This document shows, one piece after another, positions 1-7,539 of a stretch of 64,000 bases of DNA. The translations under genes and the position numbers were made by a program. The notes below the pieces were generated by a model. The model had not been told where the DNA came from. It was given only the letters and a program-made list of their open reading frames with translations, and did no database searches. Position 1 is the stretch's first letter. Each line of letters opens with the position of its first letter. The stretch covers positions 62,001 to 126,000 of the forward strand of contig NZ_JMPI01000029.1 in NCBI RefSeq assembly GCF_000735355.1, read 5' to 3'. Source of the DNA: Buttiauxella agrestis ATCC 33320. GTDB lineage: Bacteria > Pseudomonadota > Gammaproteobacteria > Enterobacterales > Enterobacteriaceae.

Positions 1-569
1 TAAATAGGCCCATCGTAAGCCTGCACACGGCCCTGATTAGTTTTGCCATCCGGTAAATTTTGTTCCACAAACACCACGCTCCAGCTATCCGGCGGCGTCG
101 GGAAAGTTTTGGTGTTGTACATCAGCAGGTTTGGCCCCCACTGATACGGCGTGCCATAGACTTTGCCGTCAACGTTAAACCACGATCCTTTCACCAGACG
201 CGGATCGACGTTTTTCCAGTTTGGGATCAGCGCCGTGTTTATCGGCTGCACACGTTTACCCATAATCAGACGCAGGGACGCATCGCCCGACGCGGTGACG
301 AGGTCATAACCCCCCTTCGCCATCAGGCTAACCATCTCATCGGAAGTGGCCGCTGTTTTCACGTTGACCTTACAGCCCGTTTCTTTTTCGAAATCCGTCA
401 CCCAGTTGTAGGCTTTATCAGTATCACCGCGTTCGATATAACCCGGCCAGGCGATGATATCGAGCTGCCCTTCGCCAGCACCGATTTTGTCCGGAAGCCC
501 CGCCGCCTGTGCAGAGAGCACGGTCAAACAGAGGGCTGAAAGAGTCCATATAGTCTGTTTTGTACGCAT
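1..569 (-). CDS. ydcS: YdcS, ABC transporter substrate-binding protein (5' part only)
   Basis: The first 189 codons are present; the gene runs off the left edge of the window. Reverse translation begins MRTKQTIWTLSALCLTVLSA, a signal peptide ending near residue 23. Stretches such as IIAWPGYIERG and VTASGDASLRL are near identical to my memory of E. coli YdcS. The family is a spermidine/putrescine-type periplasmic binding protein, and E. coli YdcS has also been linked to polyhydroxybutyrate synthesis. The start is the ATG at 567-569. In E. coli ydcS sits next to ydcR; here about 2 kb of cargo genes separates them. The rest of the ydcSTUV operon would lie outside the window. Confidence 0.93.
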   Translation of the reverse strand, partial: MRTKQTIWTLSALCLTVLSAQAAGLPDKIGAGEGQLDIIAWPGYIERGDTDKAYNWVTDFEKETGCKVNVKTAATSDEMVSLMAKGGYDLVTASGDASLRLIMGKRVQPINTALIPNWKNVDPRLVKGSWFNVDGKVYGTPYQWGPNLLMYNTKTFPTPPDSWSVVFVEQNLPDGKTNQGRVQAYDGPI

Positions 570-861
570 TGCTGCTACTCCTGTCTGAAAGATAAAGGCG
601 GCACGCAAGCTAAAAATCAGTGCCGAAAGAGCAAAAAAATCCCCGTATAAAAACAATAGTCTGCGGCTATATGGCAAGCATGGCGGCAAGAGGAAATTTC
701 ATCAGGATGTGATACACAGCGCAGTAAAACGCGCCCCTGATATTTCTTCCGGGGTAAGATAACTGGATGATTTATAAAGTGTAGATAGATGTAAGCGAGG
801 CGATGAAAGTACGCCACTGGTTTTCTTAATTATCGAAATTTCATATGGATGGAGAGAATAA

Positions 862-1248
862 ATGCAGGTTGCACATATCGCGCTGTGGACGAATAAACTT
901 GAAGAGGCTTGTACATTCTGGCGTCTGCATTTTAAAGCACATATTGGCGAGGCTTATCACTCTAAACGCCGCGAAGGTTTTATCTCCCATTTTGTGACGC
1001 TGGAAAATGGGCCTGCGCTGGAGTTGATGACGTTGCCAGGGCTGGTGGATAAACCACCCCGTGAAGATAACCGCACCGGTTGGGCCCATATCGCCATAAG
1101 CCTTGGCACCGTTGAAGCGGTGGATACGATGGTCGCCAGCCTCAAACCTTTGGGGGCTTTAGTCCATGAAGCACGCTGGACGGGTGATGGTTATTACGAA
1201 GCCGTGATTTCCGACCCCGACGGTAATCTGATTGAAATCACTTCGTGA
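862..1248 (+). CDS. VOC (glyoxalase/bleomycin resistance-fold) family protein
   Basis: This 128-residue protein has the single vicinal-oxygen-chelate domain pattern: HIALWT near the N terminus, a central GWAHIAI strand, and the C-terminal signature ISDPDGNLIEI. Candidate metal ligands are His4, the His of GWAHIAI and the Glu of NLIEI, which matches lactoylglutathione-lyase-like folds. The substrate cannot be told from sequence. The start ATG is preceded by GGAGAG with good spacing. It is the only plus-strand gene in the ydcS-ydcR interval, so it has its own promoter in 570-861. A REP pair follows it. Confidence 0.8.
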   Translation: MQVAHIALWTNKLEEACTFWRLHFKAHIGEAYHSKRREGFISHFVTLENGPALELMTLPGLVDKPPREDNRTGWAHIAISLGTVEAVDTMVASLKPLGALVHEARWTGDGYYEAVISDPDGNLIEITS

Positions 1249-1276
1249 TTTGAGACTGATACAAACTGGTTCAATT

Positions 1277-1352
1277 GGTGGATGACGCTAACGCTTATCC
1301 ACTCTACAAAACCATGCACTTGTAGGTCGGATAAGCGCAGCGTCATCCGACA
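1277..1352. repeat. REP (BIME) pair between VOC gene and toxin gene
   Basis: Two REP-type units lie in opposite orientation: the one at 1277-1310 contains GGATGACGCTAACGCTTATC and the one at 1321-1352 contains GTCGGATAAGCGCAGCGTCA. They can fold into an extended hairpin between convergent genes. The first unit recurs nearly exactly at 6616-6661. Confidence 0.85.
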
Positions 1353-1365
1353 AAACCAGAGCCGG

Positions 1366-1707
1366 TTAACGGCTTTGGGTTTCGATTAAGCGCAAGTCTG
1401 CATTGCGCTGGCGCTTGAGCATTTCATAGAAATTCTCATGGGCACCCAGGCTCAGTAAATAGAGTTCTAAGCGGGCGTTCTGCCAGCTATAACCCAGCAA
1501 TGCTTGCTGGTTATTAAGTCGGAATTTATGCACCCGTAAATAGCTGAGATCGCCATTTTTACGCTCGCCAATTTCCGGCTCGGCAATCACCTTTTCAATT
1601 TCGTCTTCCACTTGCGCCAGGAAGGTTTCTGGTAGTTTCTCCAGAGCCTTTCCAAAACGCGCGGTTTCATACACCGTCAGGGGTTTGCCGTTTCGTTCTG
1701 CGGACAT
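1366..1707 (-). CDS. RelE/ParE-family toxin of a type II toxin-antitoxin pair
   Basis: From the ATG at 1707 the protein has 113 residues. It has the compact basic RelE/ParE pattern: KPLTVYETARFGKALEKLP, then GDLSYLRVHKFR, LLGYSW and a C-terminal LELYLLSLGAHENFYEML core. Family members are mRNA interferases or gyrase poisons; which applies here is not visible. The reading frame is open upstream to 1806, but that extension lies inside the antitoxin gene and looks artificial. An alternative ATG at 1725 is possible. It overlaps the antitoxin gene by 41 bases, the usual coupling, with the toxin second. Confidence 0.78.
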   Translation of the reverse strand: MSAERNGKPLTVYETARFGKALEKLPETFLAQVEDEIEKVIAEPEIGERKNGDLSYLRVHKFRLNNQQALLGYSWQNARLELYLLSLGAHENFYEMLKRQRNADLRLIETQSR

Positions 1708-1918
1708 ATTTTTGCACTCTGCCATTTTCCATTTCGCTTTGCGCCAGCATCGTTTCTTTAATAAAGCTGTAAGGTAAATCAGGGTTATCTTCAACGATTT
1801 GCCCAATCTTCGCCCAGTACTCTATTTGCTTTGGCACGCTCCGGCTGCAGGCGTCGGCGTGAATTTTGACATCCGCTACAAACTGGTCATCTAACCGTAT
1901 GCTAATAGCCATGTTCAT
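1667..1918 (-). CDS. ParD-like antitoxin
   Basis: The 83-residue protein starts MNMAISIRLDDQFVADVKIH, a ribbon-helix-helix-like beginning, followed by SRSVPKQIEYWAKIGQIVEDNPDLPYSF, typical of the ParD-like antitoxin family. It precedes and overlaps the RelE/ParE toxin, the standard order. Upstream on the minus strand at 1924-1934 lies AAGGAGGTGAT, a full 11-nt complement of the 16S rRNA tail, so it should be translated very well, which suits an antitoxin made in excess. A second ATG at residue 3 also has a ribosome site. A short palindrome at 1981-1995 could be its operator. Confidence 0.8.
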   Translation of the reverse strand: MNMAISIRLDDQFVADVKIHADACSRSVPKQIEYWAKIGQIVEDNPDLPYSFIKETMLAQSEMENGRVQKYVRRTKRQTPDGV

Positions 1919-1980
1919 ACTCCATCACCTCCTTGTGACCTTCAGTTGTGAATAAGTTTACGCTCATCTTTTCGTGCGAC

Positions 1981-1995
1981 GCGACAAAATGTCGC
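1981..1995. promoter_or_regulatory. Palindrome upstream of the toxin-antitoxin operon
   Basis: GCGACA-AAA-TGTCGC is a perfect 6-3-6 inverted repeat 62 bases upstream of the antitoxin start. Antitoxins of this type usually repress their own promoter, so it is a candidate operator. It lies between the GNAT stop and the antitoxin start; no binding data are implied. Confidence 0.4.
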
Positions 1996-2026
1996 AAATT
2001 TGCGAGATGGGTTCAAGAACTATTTT

Positions 2027-2563
2027 TTAACCGGCTTTTGGGTGCGAAATTCGGTAAAGAATATGACGCCTCAAAGGGTGATGTTCTGCCAGCATTGGGT
2101 GATCAAATTCCTCGCAGCGTGTCATGCCGATTTTTTCCATTACCCGTTGTGACGGTAAGTTTTCCAGCGCGGTAAACGCGACAATTTCTTTCATGCCAAA
2201 CTGTTCAAAACCAATTTCCAGCGCTTTTATTGCCGCTTCAGGCGCATAGCCTTTACCCCAAAAGGGTTTATCCAGGCGCCAGCCAATTTCAATTACCGGC
2301 GAAAAAGGCAATTCATAGCCGGGAATATTTAACCCGACAAAACCGATAAATTCCCCGCTACTCTTTTCTTCAACCGCCCACAAACCCCAGCCTTTCTCGG
2401 CGATTATTTGCTCAACGGCGTTGACCATTTTGTCGCTTTCTTCGCGAGTGCGCGTGCTGGGGAAATAGCGCATCACTTCTGGATTGGCATTTAACGCAGC
2501 AAAAGGCTCACGGTCACTTTGCTTCCAGCGGCGTAAAATCAGGCGCTCGGTGTGGTATTCCAT
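2027..2563 (-). CDS. GNAT N-acetyltransferase (RimJ/RimL-like)
   Basis: The start is the ATG at 2563, chosen because AAGGAG precedes it at 5 nt; the GTG two codons upstream sits on the ribosome site itself. The 178-residue product begins MEYHTERLILRRW, the typical acetyl-CoA-dependent RimJ/RimL-type opening. It continues with IEIGWRLDKPFWGKGYAPEA (cofactor loop with the GKGYA variant of Q/RxxGxG/A) and ENLPSQRVMEKIGM. The substrate is unknown; family members acetylate protein N termini, amino acids or drugs. The gene begins two bases after the ydcR stop, so it is probably translationally coupled to ydcR. Confidence 0.8.
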   Translation of the reverse strand: MEYHTERLILRRWKQSDREPFAALNANPEVMRYFPSTRTREESDKMVNAVEQIIAEKGWGLWAVEEKSSGEFIGFVGLNIPGYELPFSPVIEIGWRLDKPFWGKGYAPEAAIKALEIGFEQFGMKEIVAFTALENLPSQRVMEKIGMTRCEEFDHPMLAEHHPLRRHILYRISHPKAG

Positions 2564-2565
2564 GT

Positions 2566-3978
2566 TCACTCCTTAATGTTTTGTCTGATTAAATTTGCCA
2601 GGGTTAACACGGCATGTCGCTCACGTTCGCCCAAAGCCCATGACGCGTTCAGACGGAAATAATTATGCCAGGCGCCTCCGGTCGTAAACATTTTCCCCGG
2701 AGCGATACTGATTTTTTGTGCAATCGCCTGTTCGCTCAGGATGCTGGCATCCATATATTGCGGCAATTCAATCCACAAAAAGTAACCGCTTTCGCTGTGG
2801 TGAATTTTCACCCCAGCGGGGAAATGCTGATGCAATGCCTGCCAGGTTTGCTGTTTGCGCTCCGCAAGAATGCGCCGTAATTTGCGCAAATGGGTGTCAT
2901 AACGTTTGGTCGCCAGGTAATCAACCAGTGCCAGTTGCATCGGTGAGCTGGTCGAAAGCGTGCTCATTAACTGGAGTTGCTGAATGCGACGGGCATGTTT
3001 CCCCGCCGCCACCCAACCAATACGGAACCCGGCAACCAGACATTTTGAGAACGATGAACAATGTAGCGTAATGCCCTTTTCGTCATACGCGCGAGCCGGT
3101 AAGGGGCGCTCGCGCCCGTAATACAACTCGCTGTAAACATCATCTTCTATCAGCGTCACGTTATGTTGTTGCAGCAATTCAACTAACTGTTGTTTCTTTT
3201 CAGGTGACAGTGTCACGCCGAGCGGATTTTGACTGTTGGTCATCAGCCAGCAGGCTTTCACCGGGTAATCGTTAAGAGCCTGTTTTAGCGCGGTAAGATC
3301 AATGCCGTTTATGGGATCGGTGGCGACCGACAACGCCTTTAAGCGCAGACGCTCCAGCGCCTGTAATGCACCATAAAAACATGGGTTTTCTACAATCACC
3401 CAATCGCCCGGTTCGGTAACAGCTTGCAGACTGAGGTTTAACGCTTCGAGCGCGCCTGCCGTGATGACAATTTCATCCGGCGAAACCTGCATTCCCTGCT
3501 GCGCATAACGCCGCGCAATGGCGTGGCGCAACGCTTCATTCCCCGGAGGCAGGTTCTCAATGACGCTCATGGCCGTGGCGGTTTTACTGACGGTCGCCAG
3601 CGAGCGATTAAGCTGTTGTAGCGGGAATAAACGCGGGTCGGGAAATGCGGAACCAAACGGCACCACGCTGGCATCACAACTCGCCTGCAGCACATCAAAA
3701 ATATAGGTATTGATGTCCACCGCTTCGTCGCGCGTCACTTTTACCGGGGCCAGCGTGTTGCGTGCCGCTGGGCGGGAAGCTACGTAATAACCCGATTGCG
3801 GCCTCGCTACAATCACGCCCTGGCTTTCAAGCGTCTGGTAAGCATGGCTGACGGTCATAAAACTCATGCCGCTCAGCGCGACTTGCTCACGCAGTGAAGG
3901 GAGTTTGTCTCCCGCAAGCCAGGCGCCAAGCGCAATCTGGTCAATAATAAGCTGGGCAAGTTGCTGGTATTTTTTCAT
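2566..3978 (-). CDS. ydcR: YdcR, MocR-family regulator (GntR HTH plus aminotransferase domain)
   Basis: From the ATG at 3978 the protein has 470 residues. Residues 1-70 form a GntR winged helix (MKKYQQLAQLIIDQIALGAW, LPSLREQVALSGMSFMTVSH). The rest is a fold-type I aminotransferase domain with ENLPPGNEALR, the NSQNPLG motif and the PLP-lysine motif HCSSFSKCL. Near identity with E. coli YdcR along its length supports the name. The longer open frame to 4035 would remove the operator region and lacks family support. It diverges from the cio operon across a perfect inverted repeat. Its ligand and targets are not known to me; control of the neighbouring oxidase is an inference from position. Confidence 0.92.
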   Translation of the reverse strand: MKKYQQLAQLIIDQIALGAWLAGDKLPSLREQVALSGMSFMTVSHAYQTLESQGVIVARPQSGYYVASRPAARNTLAPVKVTRDEAVDINTYIFDVLQASCDASVVPFGSAFPDPRLFPLQQLNRSLATVSKTATAMSVIENLPPGNEALRHAIARRYAQQGMQVSPDEIVITAGALEALNLSLQAVTEPGDWVIVENPCFYGALQALERLRLKALSVATDPINGIDLTALKQALNDYPVKACWLMTNSQNPLGVTLSPEKKQQLVELLQQHNVTLIEDDVYSELYYGRERPLPARAYDEKGITLHCSSFSKCLVAGFRIGWVAAGKHARRIQQLQLMSTLSTSSPMQLALVDYLATKRYDTHLRKLRRILAERKQQTWQALHQHFPAGVKIHHSESGYFLWIELPQYMDASILSEQAIAQKISIAPGKMFTTGGAWHNYFRLNASWALGERERHAVLTLANLIRQNIKE

Positions 3979-3997
3979 TGTGTTGGTGATACCACGC

Positions 3998-4045
3998 TCT
4001 ATAACAGTTAGATAAAAATACGCTAAATGTGCCAACTGTTATAGA
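3998..4045. promoter_or_regulatory. Perfect 12-bp inverted repeat between ydcR and the cio operon
   Basis: TCTATAACAGTT (3998-4009) and AACTGTTATAGA (4034-4045) are exact reverse complements with a 24-bp spacer. The site is 20 bp upstream of the ydcR start and about 80 bp upstream of cioA. MocR regulators usually bind repeats beside their own gene, so this is a candidate YdcR operator for both directions. Confidence 0.55.
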
Positions 4046-4127
4046 TAAATATCACCTTTCTGTTTCTGATTATTCCCTTCCCAAAGCCCTAACATAGCCT
4101 TGAAGTTATTGTGCTATGAGGTTGCGC

Positions 4128-5462
4128 ATGTTTGGTTTAGACGCTTTTCATCTGGCAAGAATTCAGTTTGCGTTTACTGTTTCCTTCCACATTATTTTCC
4201 CCGCCATCACCATCGGGCTTGCCAGTTATCTGGCGGTGCTTGAAGGATTGTGGCTCAAATCTAAAAAACCTGTTTACCGTTCGCTTTACGATTTCTGGTC
4301 GAAGATTTTTGCGGTCAACTTTGGCATGGGGGTGGTGTCCGGGCTGGTAATGGCCTATCAGTTCGGGACCAACTGGAGCGGTTTTTCGCAGTTTGCGGGC
4401 AGTATCACCGGGCCGCTGCTGACTTATGAAGTACTGACGGCATTCTTCCTTGAAGCCGGGTTTCTTGGCGTAATGCTATTTGGCTGGAAGCGCGTCGGCC
4501 CTGGCCTGCACTTCTTTGCCACCTGTATGGTGGCGTTAGGTACGCTTATTTCCACGTTCTGGATCCTGGCGTCCAACAGCTGGATGCAAACACCGCAAGG
4601 GTTTGAAATTCACAACGGACAAGTGGTGCCGGTTGACTGGTTTGCCGTGGTGTTTAATCCGTCCTTCCCATACCGACTGCTGCATATGTCGGTGGCGGCG
4701 TTTCTCAGTAGTGCTTTTTTTGTCGGGGCGTCGGCGGCCTGGCATTTGTTGAAAGGCAACAAAACGCCAGCCATCAAAACCATGTTTTCGATGGCGCTGT
4801 GGATGGCATTAATCGTCGCCCCGCTACAGGCGATGATTGGGGATATGCATGGTCTGAATACCTTAAAACATCAGCCCGCAAAAATAGCTGCGATTGAAGG
4901 TCATTGGGAAAACGTGCCGGGCGAACCGACACCGCTGTTGCTGTTTGGCTGGCCGGATATGGAACAAGAGCGCACGCGTTACGGGCTGGAAATCCCGGCA
5001 CTCGGCAGCCTGATTCTGACTCACAGCCTGGATAAACAAGTTCCGGCGTTAAAAGAGTTCCCAAAAGAAGATCGCCCAAATTCCACCATCGTGTTCTGGT
5101 CATTCCGCATTATGGCGGGGCTGGGCATGTTGATGATTCTGGCTGGCGTGTTCAGTTTGTGGCTGCGCTATCGCCATCGTTTATATGAAAGCCGCACGTT
5201 CCTGCGCTTTATGCTGTGGATGGGGCCGTCCGGGCTTATCGCCATTCTCGCCGGTTGGGTAACAACCGAAGTGGGTCGCCAGCCGTGGGTGGTTTATGGC
5301 TTGTTGCGCACCAAAGACGCGGTTTCGGCACACGGCAATTTGCAGATGAGCATCAGCCTGCTGACCTTCTTTGTGGTGTACATGTCGGTATTTGGCGTGG
5401 GTTACAGCTACATGATCAAGCAGATTAAGAAAGGGCCGCAGCCGTTTGAGGAGACACACTAA
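4128..5462 (+). CDS. cioA: Cyanide-insensitive bd-type ubiquinol oxidase subunit I (CioA-like)
   Basis: The product has 444 residues from the ATG at 4128, chosen because ATGAGG lies 7 nt upstream and family members begin MFGLDAFHLARIQF. It is a multi-pass membrane protein that oxidises quinol and reduces oxygen to water without pumping protons. His21 (motif TVSFHIIFP) matches the high-spin haem ligand; LLTYEVLTAFFLEAGF holds the conserved glutamates of the proton path; RLLHMS carries a haem b558 ligand; GRQPW is the conserved oxidase motif. The short Q-loop and CIO-like sequence separate it from E. coli CydA/AppC. It heads a three-gene operon. Confidence 0.9.
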   Translation: MFGLDAFHLARIQFAFTVSFHIIFPAITIGLASYLAVLEGLWLKSKKPVYRSLYDFWSKIFAVNFGMGVVSGLVMAYQFGTNWSGFSQFAGSITGPLLTYEVLTAFFLEAGFLGVMLFGWKRVGPGLHFFATCMVALGTLISTFWILASNSWMQTPQGFEIHNGQVVPVDWFAVVFNPSFPYRLLHMSVAAFLSSAFFVGASAAWHLLKGNKTPAIKTMFSMALWMALIVAPLQAMIGDMHGLNTLKHQPAKIAAIEGHWENVPGEPTPLLLFGWPDMEQERTRYGLEIPALGSLILTHSLDKQVPALKEFPKEDRPNSTIVFWSFRIMAGLGMLMILAGVFSLWLRYRHRLYESRTFLRFMLWMGPSGLIAILAGWVTTEVGRQPWVVYGLLRTKDAVSAHGNLQMSISLLTFFVVYMSVFGVGYSYMIKQIKKGPQPFEETH

Positions 5463-6475
5463 TGGGCGTCGATTTATCCGTTATCTGGTTTGTGATTATC
5501 GTATTCGCCACGTTGATGTATATCGTGATGGATGGCTTTGATCTCGGCATCGGCATTCTGTTTCCGTTTGTGCGCGACGCACAAGACCGGGACGTGATGG
5601 TCAACAGTGTCGCACCGGTGTGGGACGGCAACGAAACCTGGCTGGTGTTGGGTGGAGCGGCGCTGTTCGGCGCGTTTCCCCTCGCCTACGCCGTGATTAT
5701 TGATGCGTTGACGATTCCGCTGACGGTCATGCTGCTCGGGCTTATTTTCCGTGGGGTGGCATTTGAGTTCCGCTTTAAAGCGACACCCGCGCACCGTCCC
5801 TTCTGGGATAAAGCATTTATTGGTGGATCGATCGTGGCGACGTTTTGCCAGGGCGTGGTCGTCGGAGCGGTGATTTCCGGCTTCCCGGTGAGCGGACGCG
5901 CGTTTAGCGGTTCGCAGCTCGACTGGATCACACCGTTTAATCTGTTCTGCGGAGTCGGGCTCATCGTGGCTTATGCACTATTGGGCGCAAGCTGGCTGGT
6001 GATGAAGAGCGAAGATCCACTGCTGAAAGTAATGCGTAAAATCGTCAAACCGCTGCTGATGGTTATGCTGCTGATTATTGCAGTCATTAGCCTGTGGACG
6101 CCGCTTGCGCATCCACAAATTGCCAGTCGCTGGTTTAGTCTGCCGAACCTTTATTTCCTGCTGCCAGTTCCGCTGTTGGTTGTGCTGTGTAGCATCTGGT
6201 TATGGAAAGCCGTGGGGTCTGAGCAAAGCTGGCACAGCACGCCTTTTTTGCTGACGCTGGCGCTGATTTTCTTAGGATTTAGCGGATTAGGCATCAGTAT
6301 CTGGCCGTATCTTATTCCACCGTCTATTACGCTTTGGCAAGCCGCGGCTCCGCCACAAAGTCAGGGTTTTATGCTGGTCGGCGCGCTGTTTATCATCCCG
6401 ATCATATTGGTTTATACCTTCTGGAGTTATTACGTTTTCCGCGGAAAAGTACAGCATGGTGAGGGGTATCACTGA
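5462..6475 (+). CDS. cioB: Cyanide-insensitive bd-type ubiquinol oxidase subunit II (CioB-like)
   Basis: The 337-residue multi-pass protein opens with IWFVIIVFATLMYIVMDGFD, the conserved subunit II helix, followed by WDGNETWLVLGG and FRGVAFEFRFK. It pairs with subunit I to bind the haems and stabilise the quinol oxidase in the inner membrane. The ATG overlaps the cioA stop by one base, so translation is coupled. Length and motifs fit the CydB/CioB family; no truncation is visible. Confidence 0.9.
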   Translation: MGVDLSVIWFVIIVFATLMYIVMDGFDLGIGILFPFVRDAQDRDVMVNSVAPVWDGNETWLVLGGAALFGAFPLAYAVIIDALTIPLTVMLLGLIFRGVAFEFRFKATPAHRPFWDKAFIGGSIVATFCQGVVVGAVISGFPVSGRAFSGSQLDWITPFNLFCGVGLIVAYALLGASWLVMKSEDPLLKVMRKIVKPLLMVMLLIIAVISLWTPLAHPQIASRWFSLPNLYFLLPVPLLVVLCSIWLWKAVGSEQSWHSTPFLLTLALIFLGFSGLGISIWPYLIPPSITLWQAAAPPQSQGFMLVGALFIIPIILVYTFWSYYVFRGKVQHGEGYH

Positions 6476-6597
6476 TGAAACAAACGGCAACTCGAATGGT
6501 GTGGTTGGTGGTGCTATGGGGCGGCAGTGTTTTAACCCTGGCCGCCGTGGGAATGGGGTTCCGGCTGCTGATGACCGCCGCCGGATTTAAATCCTGA
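6475..6597 (+). CDS. DUF2474-type small membrane protein of the CIO oxidase
   Basis: This 40-residue protein is MKQTATRMVWLVVLWGGSVL followed by about 20 more residues ending AAGFKS. Its ATG overlaps the cioB stop in a TGATG arrangement, so it is the third cistron. It has one predicted membrane helix (residues 8-31). DUF2474 proteins of about 40 residues regularly follow cioB, and the analogous CydX/AppX peptides are structural subunits of bd oxidases. A stabilising subunit role is inferred from this analogy. Confidence 0.75.
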   Translation: MKQTATRMVWLVVLWGGSVLTLAAVGMGFRLLMTAAGFKS

Positions 6598-6615
6598 TAT
6601 CTGTGTGAGGGAAAT

Positions 6616-6661
6616 GGTGGATGACGCTAACGCTTATCCCCCCTACAAGGACGTCATCCGA
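6616..6661. repeat. REP element downstream of the cio operon
   Basis: GGTGGATGACGCTAACGCTT is identical to the unit at 1277, followed by ACGTCATCCGA that can fold back on it. It sits between the convergent cio and nfr operons and probably stabilises 3' ends or helps end transcription. Confidence 0.75.
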
Positions 6662-6672
6662 TAATATCCCCG

Positions 6673-7539
6673 TTACAAGGCCAGCACACCGCTGGCCGCA
6701 TTCATATAACGTAATGAGAAGTAGATTCTGTCCTGCCCCGGCGGGACAGGCGTTGCCAGCCACTTTTCCTGATATTGCGCGGGAGCGGGTGTCGCTTTGA
6801 ACACTTTCGCCTGTTTGTCCTGGCGGAAGAGTTCAATCACCTTCCCGGCTGACGGCGCTTTCAGGTAAAGCGAGCGTTCGGCTTCATTCAGCATCTGCGT
6901 TCCTGCCCCATCCTGCACCCACACTTTTACGCCGCTCAGACTGAGTGTCGTCACCCATTTGCTGTAGGAATCAGGCGTCATATTTCCGGCAAAAAAGCTG
7001 CTTACCGCAACCGGCTTATCCGCAACCGCCGCCAAAGACAGCCGGGTTTTGTTCAGCCAGTCTTGTGCCGCTTGCTGCATTTGGGGTTCGCGCCAACGCC
7101 GGTCATCGAGTTCGCTACTGATGTACCAGCCTGCAATCGCATTTTTGCCCAGCACTTCTACCCAACGTTTCGCCACCGATACGTCATCGGCACGTAAAAG
7201 GTTGAGATAGTTTTCCAGTGCCGGAAGCGGCTGCAGTTGGCGTTCGAAAAACTGCCCGTCCGCCGCGAGGCCGATGACCAGTTTCAGACCACTTGCGGTC
7301 GTGAGTTGCGCTTTATGCTCAAGCCAGGCGCGAGAATCTCCTTCGCGGAACGCATCGTCATAGCGCGTCCACTGCAACACTAAGGTGTCGATTCCCTGCC
7401 CTTTTAGTTTGTTTAACACGCTTTGCCATTGGGCGTCAGAAACCGTGGTATCACGCAACTGGGGTTGATACATCACCGCATTCATTGCATTTGCCAGCGG
7501 TGTGACGAGCAACAGCGTAGTTAACAGGATTTTCTTCAT
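6673..7539 (-). CDS. ybcH: YbcH-like DUF4434 periplasmic protein of the nfr operon
   Basis: The 288-residue protein has a signal peptide (MKKILLTTLLLVTPLANA, cleavage near residue 18). Its body resembles a glycosyl-hydrolase-like TIM barrel of the DUF4434 type: DTLVLQWTRYDD, GLKLVIGLAADGQF and GWYISSELDDRRW, with acidic residues at strand ends. It is the third cistron after nfrB and nfrA (one-base TAATG overlap), as in E. coli ybcH. It probably acts on the NfrAB glycan in the periplasm, for example trimming or modifying it; that function is inferred from operon membership. Confidence 0.82.
   Translation of the reverse strand: MKKILLTTLLLVTPLANAMNAVMYQPQLRDTTVSDAQWQSVLNKLKGQGIDTLVLQWTRYDDAFREGDSRAWLEHKAQLTTASGLKLVIGLAADGQFFERQLQPLPALENYLNLLRADDVSVAKRWVEVLGKNAIAGWYISSELDDRRWREPQMQQAAQDWLNKTRLSLAAVADKPVAVSSFFAGNMTPDSYSKWVTTLSLSGVKVWVQDGAGTQMLNEAERSLYLKAPSAGKVIELFRQDKQAKVFKATPAPAQYQEKWLATPVPPGQDRIYFSLRYMNAASGVLAL

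Noticed and set aside
60-539. Plus-strand open frame of 159 codons
   Set aside because: It is antisense to ydcS, whose minus-strand translation matches a known family along its entire visible length.
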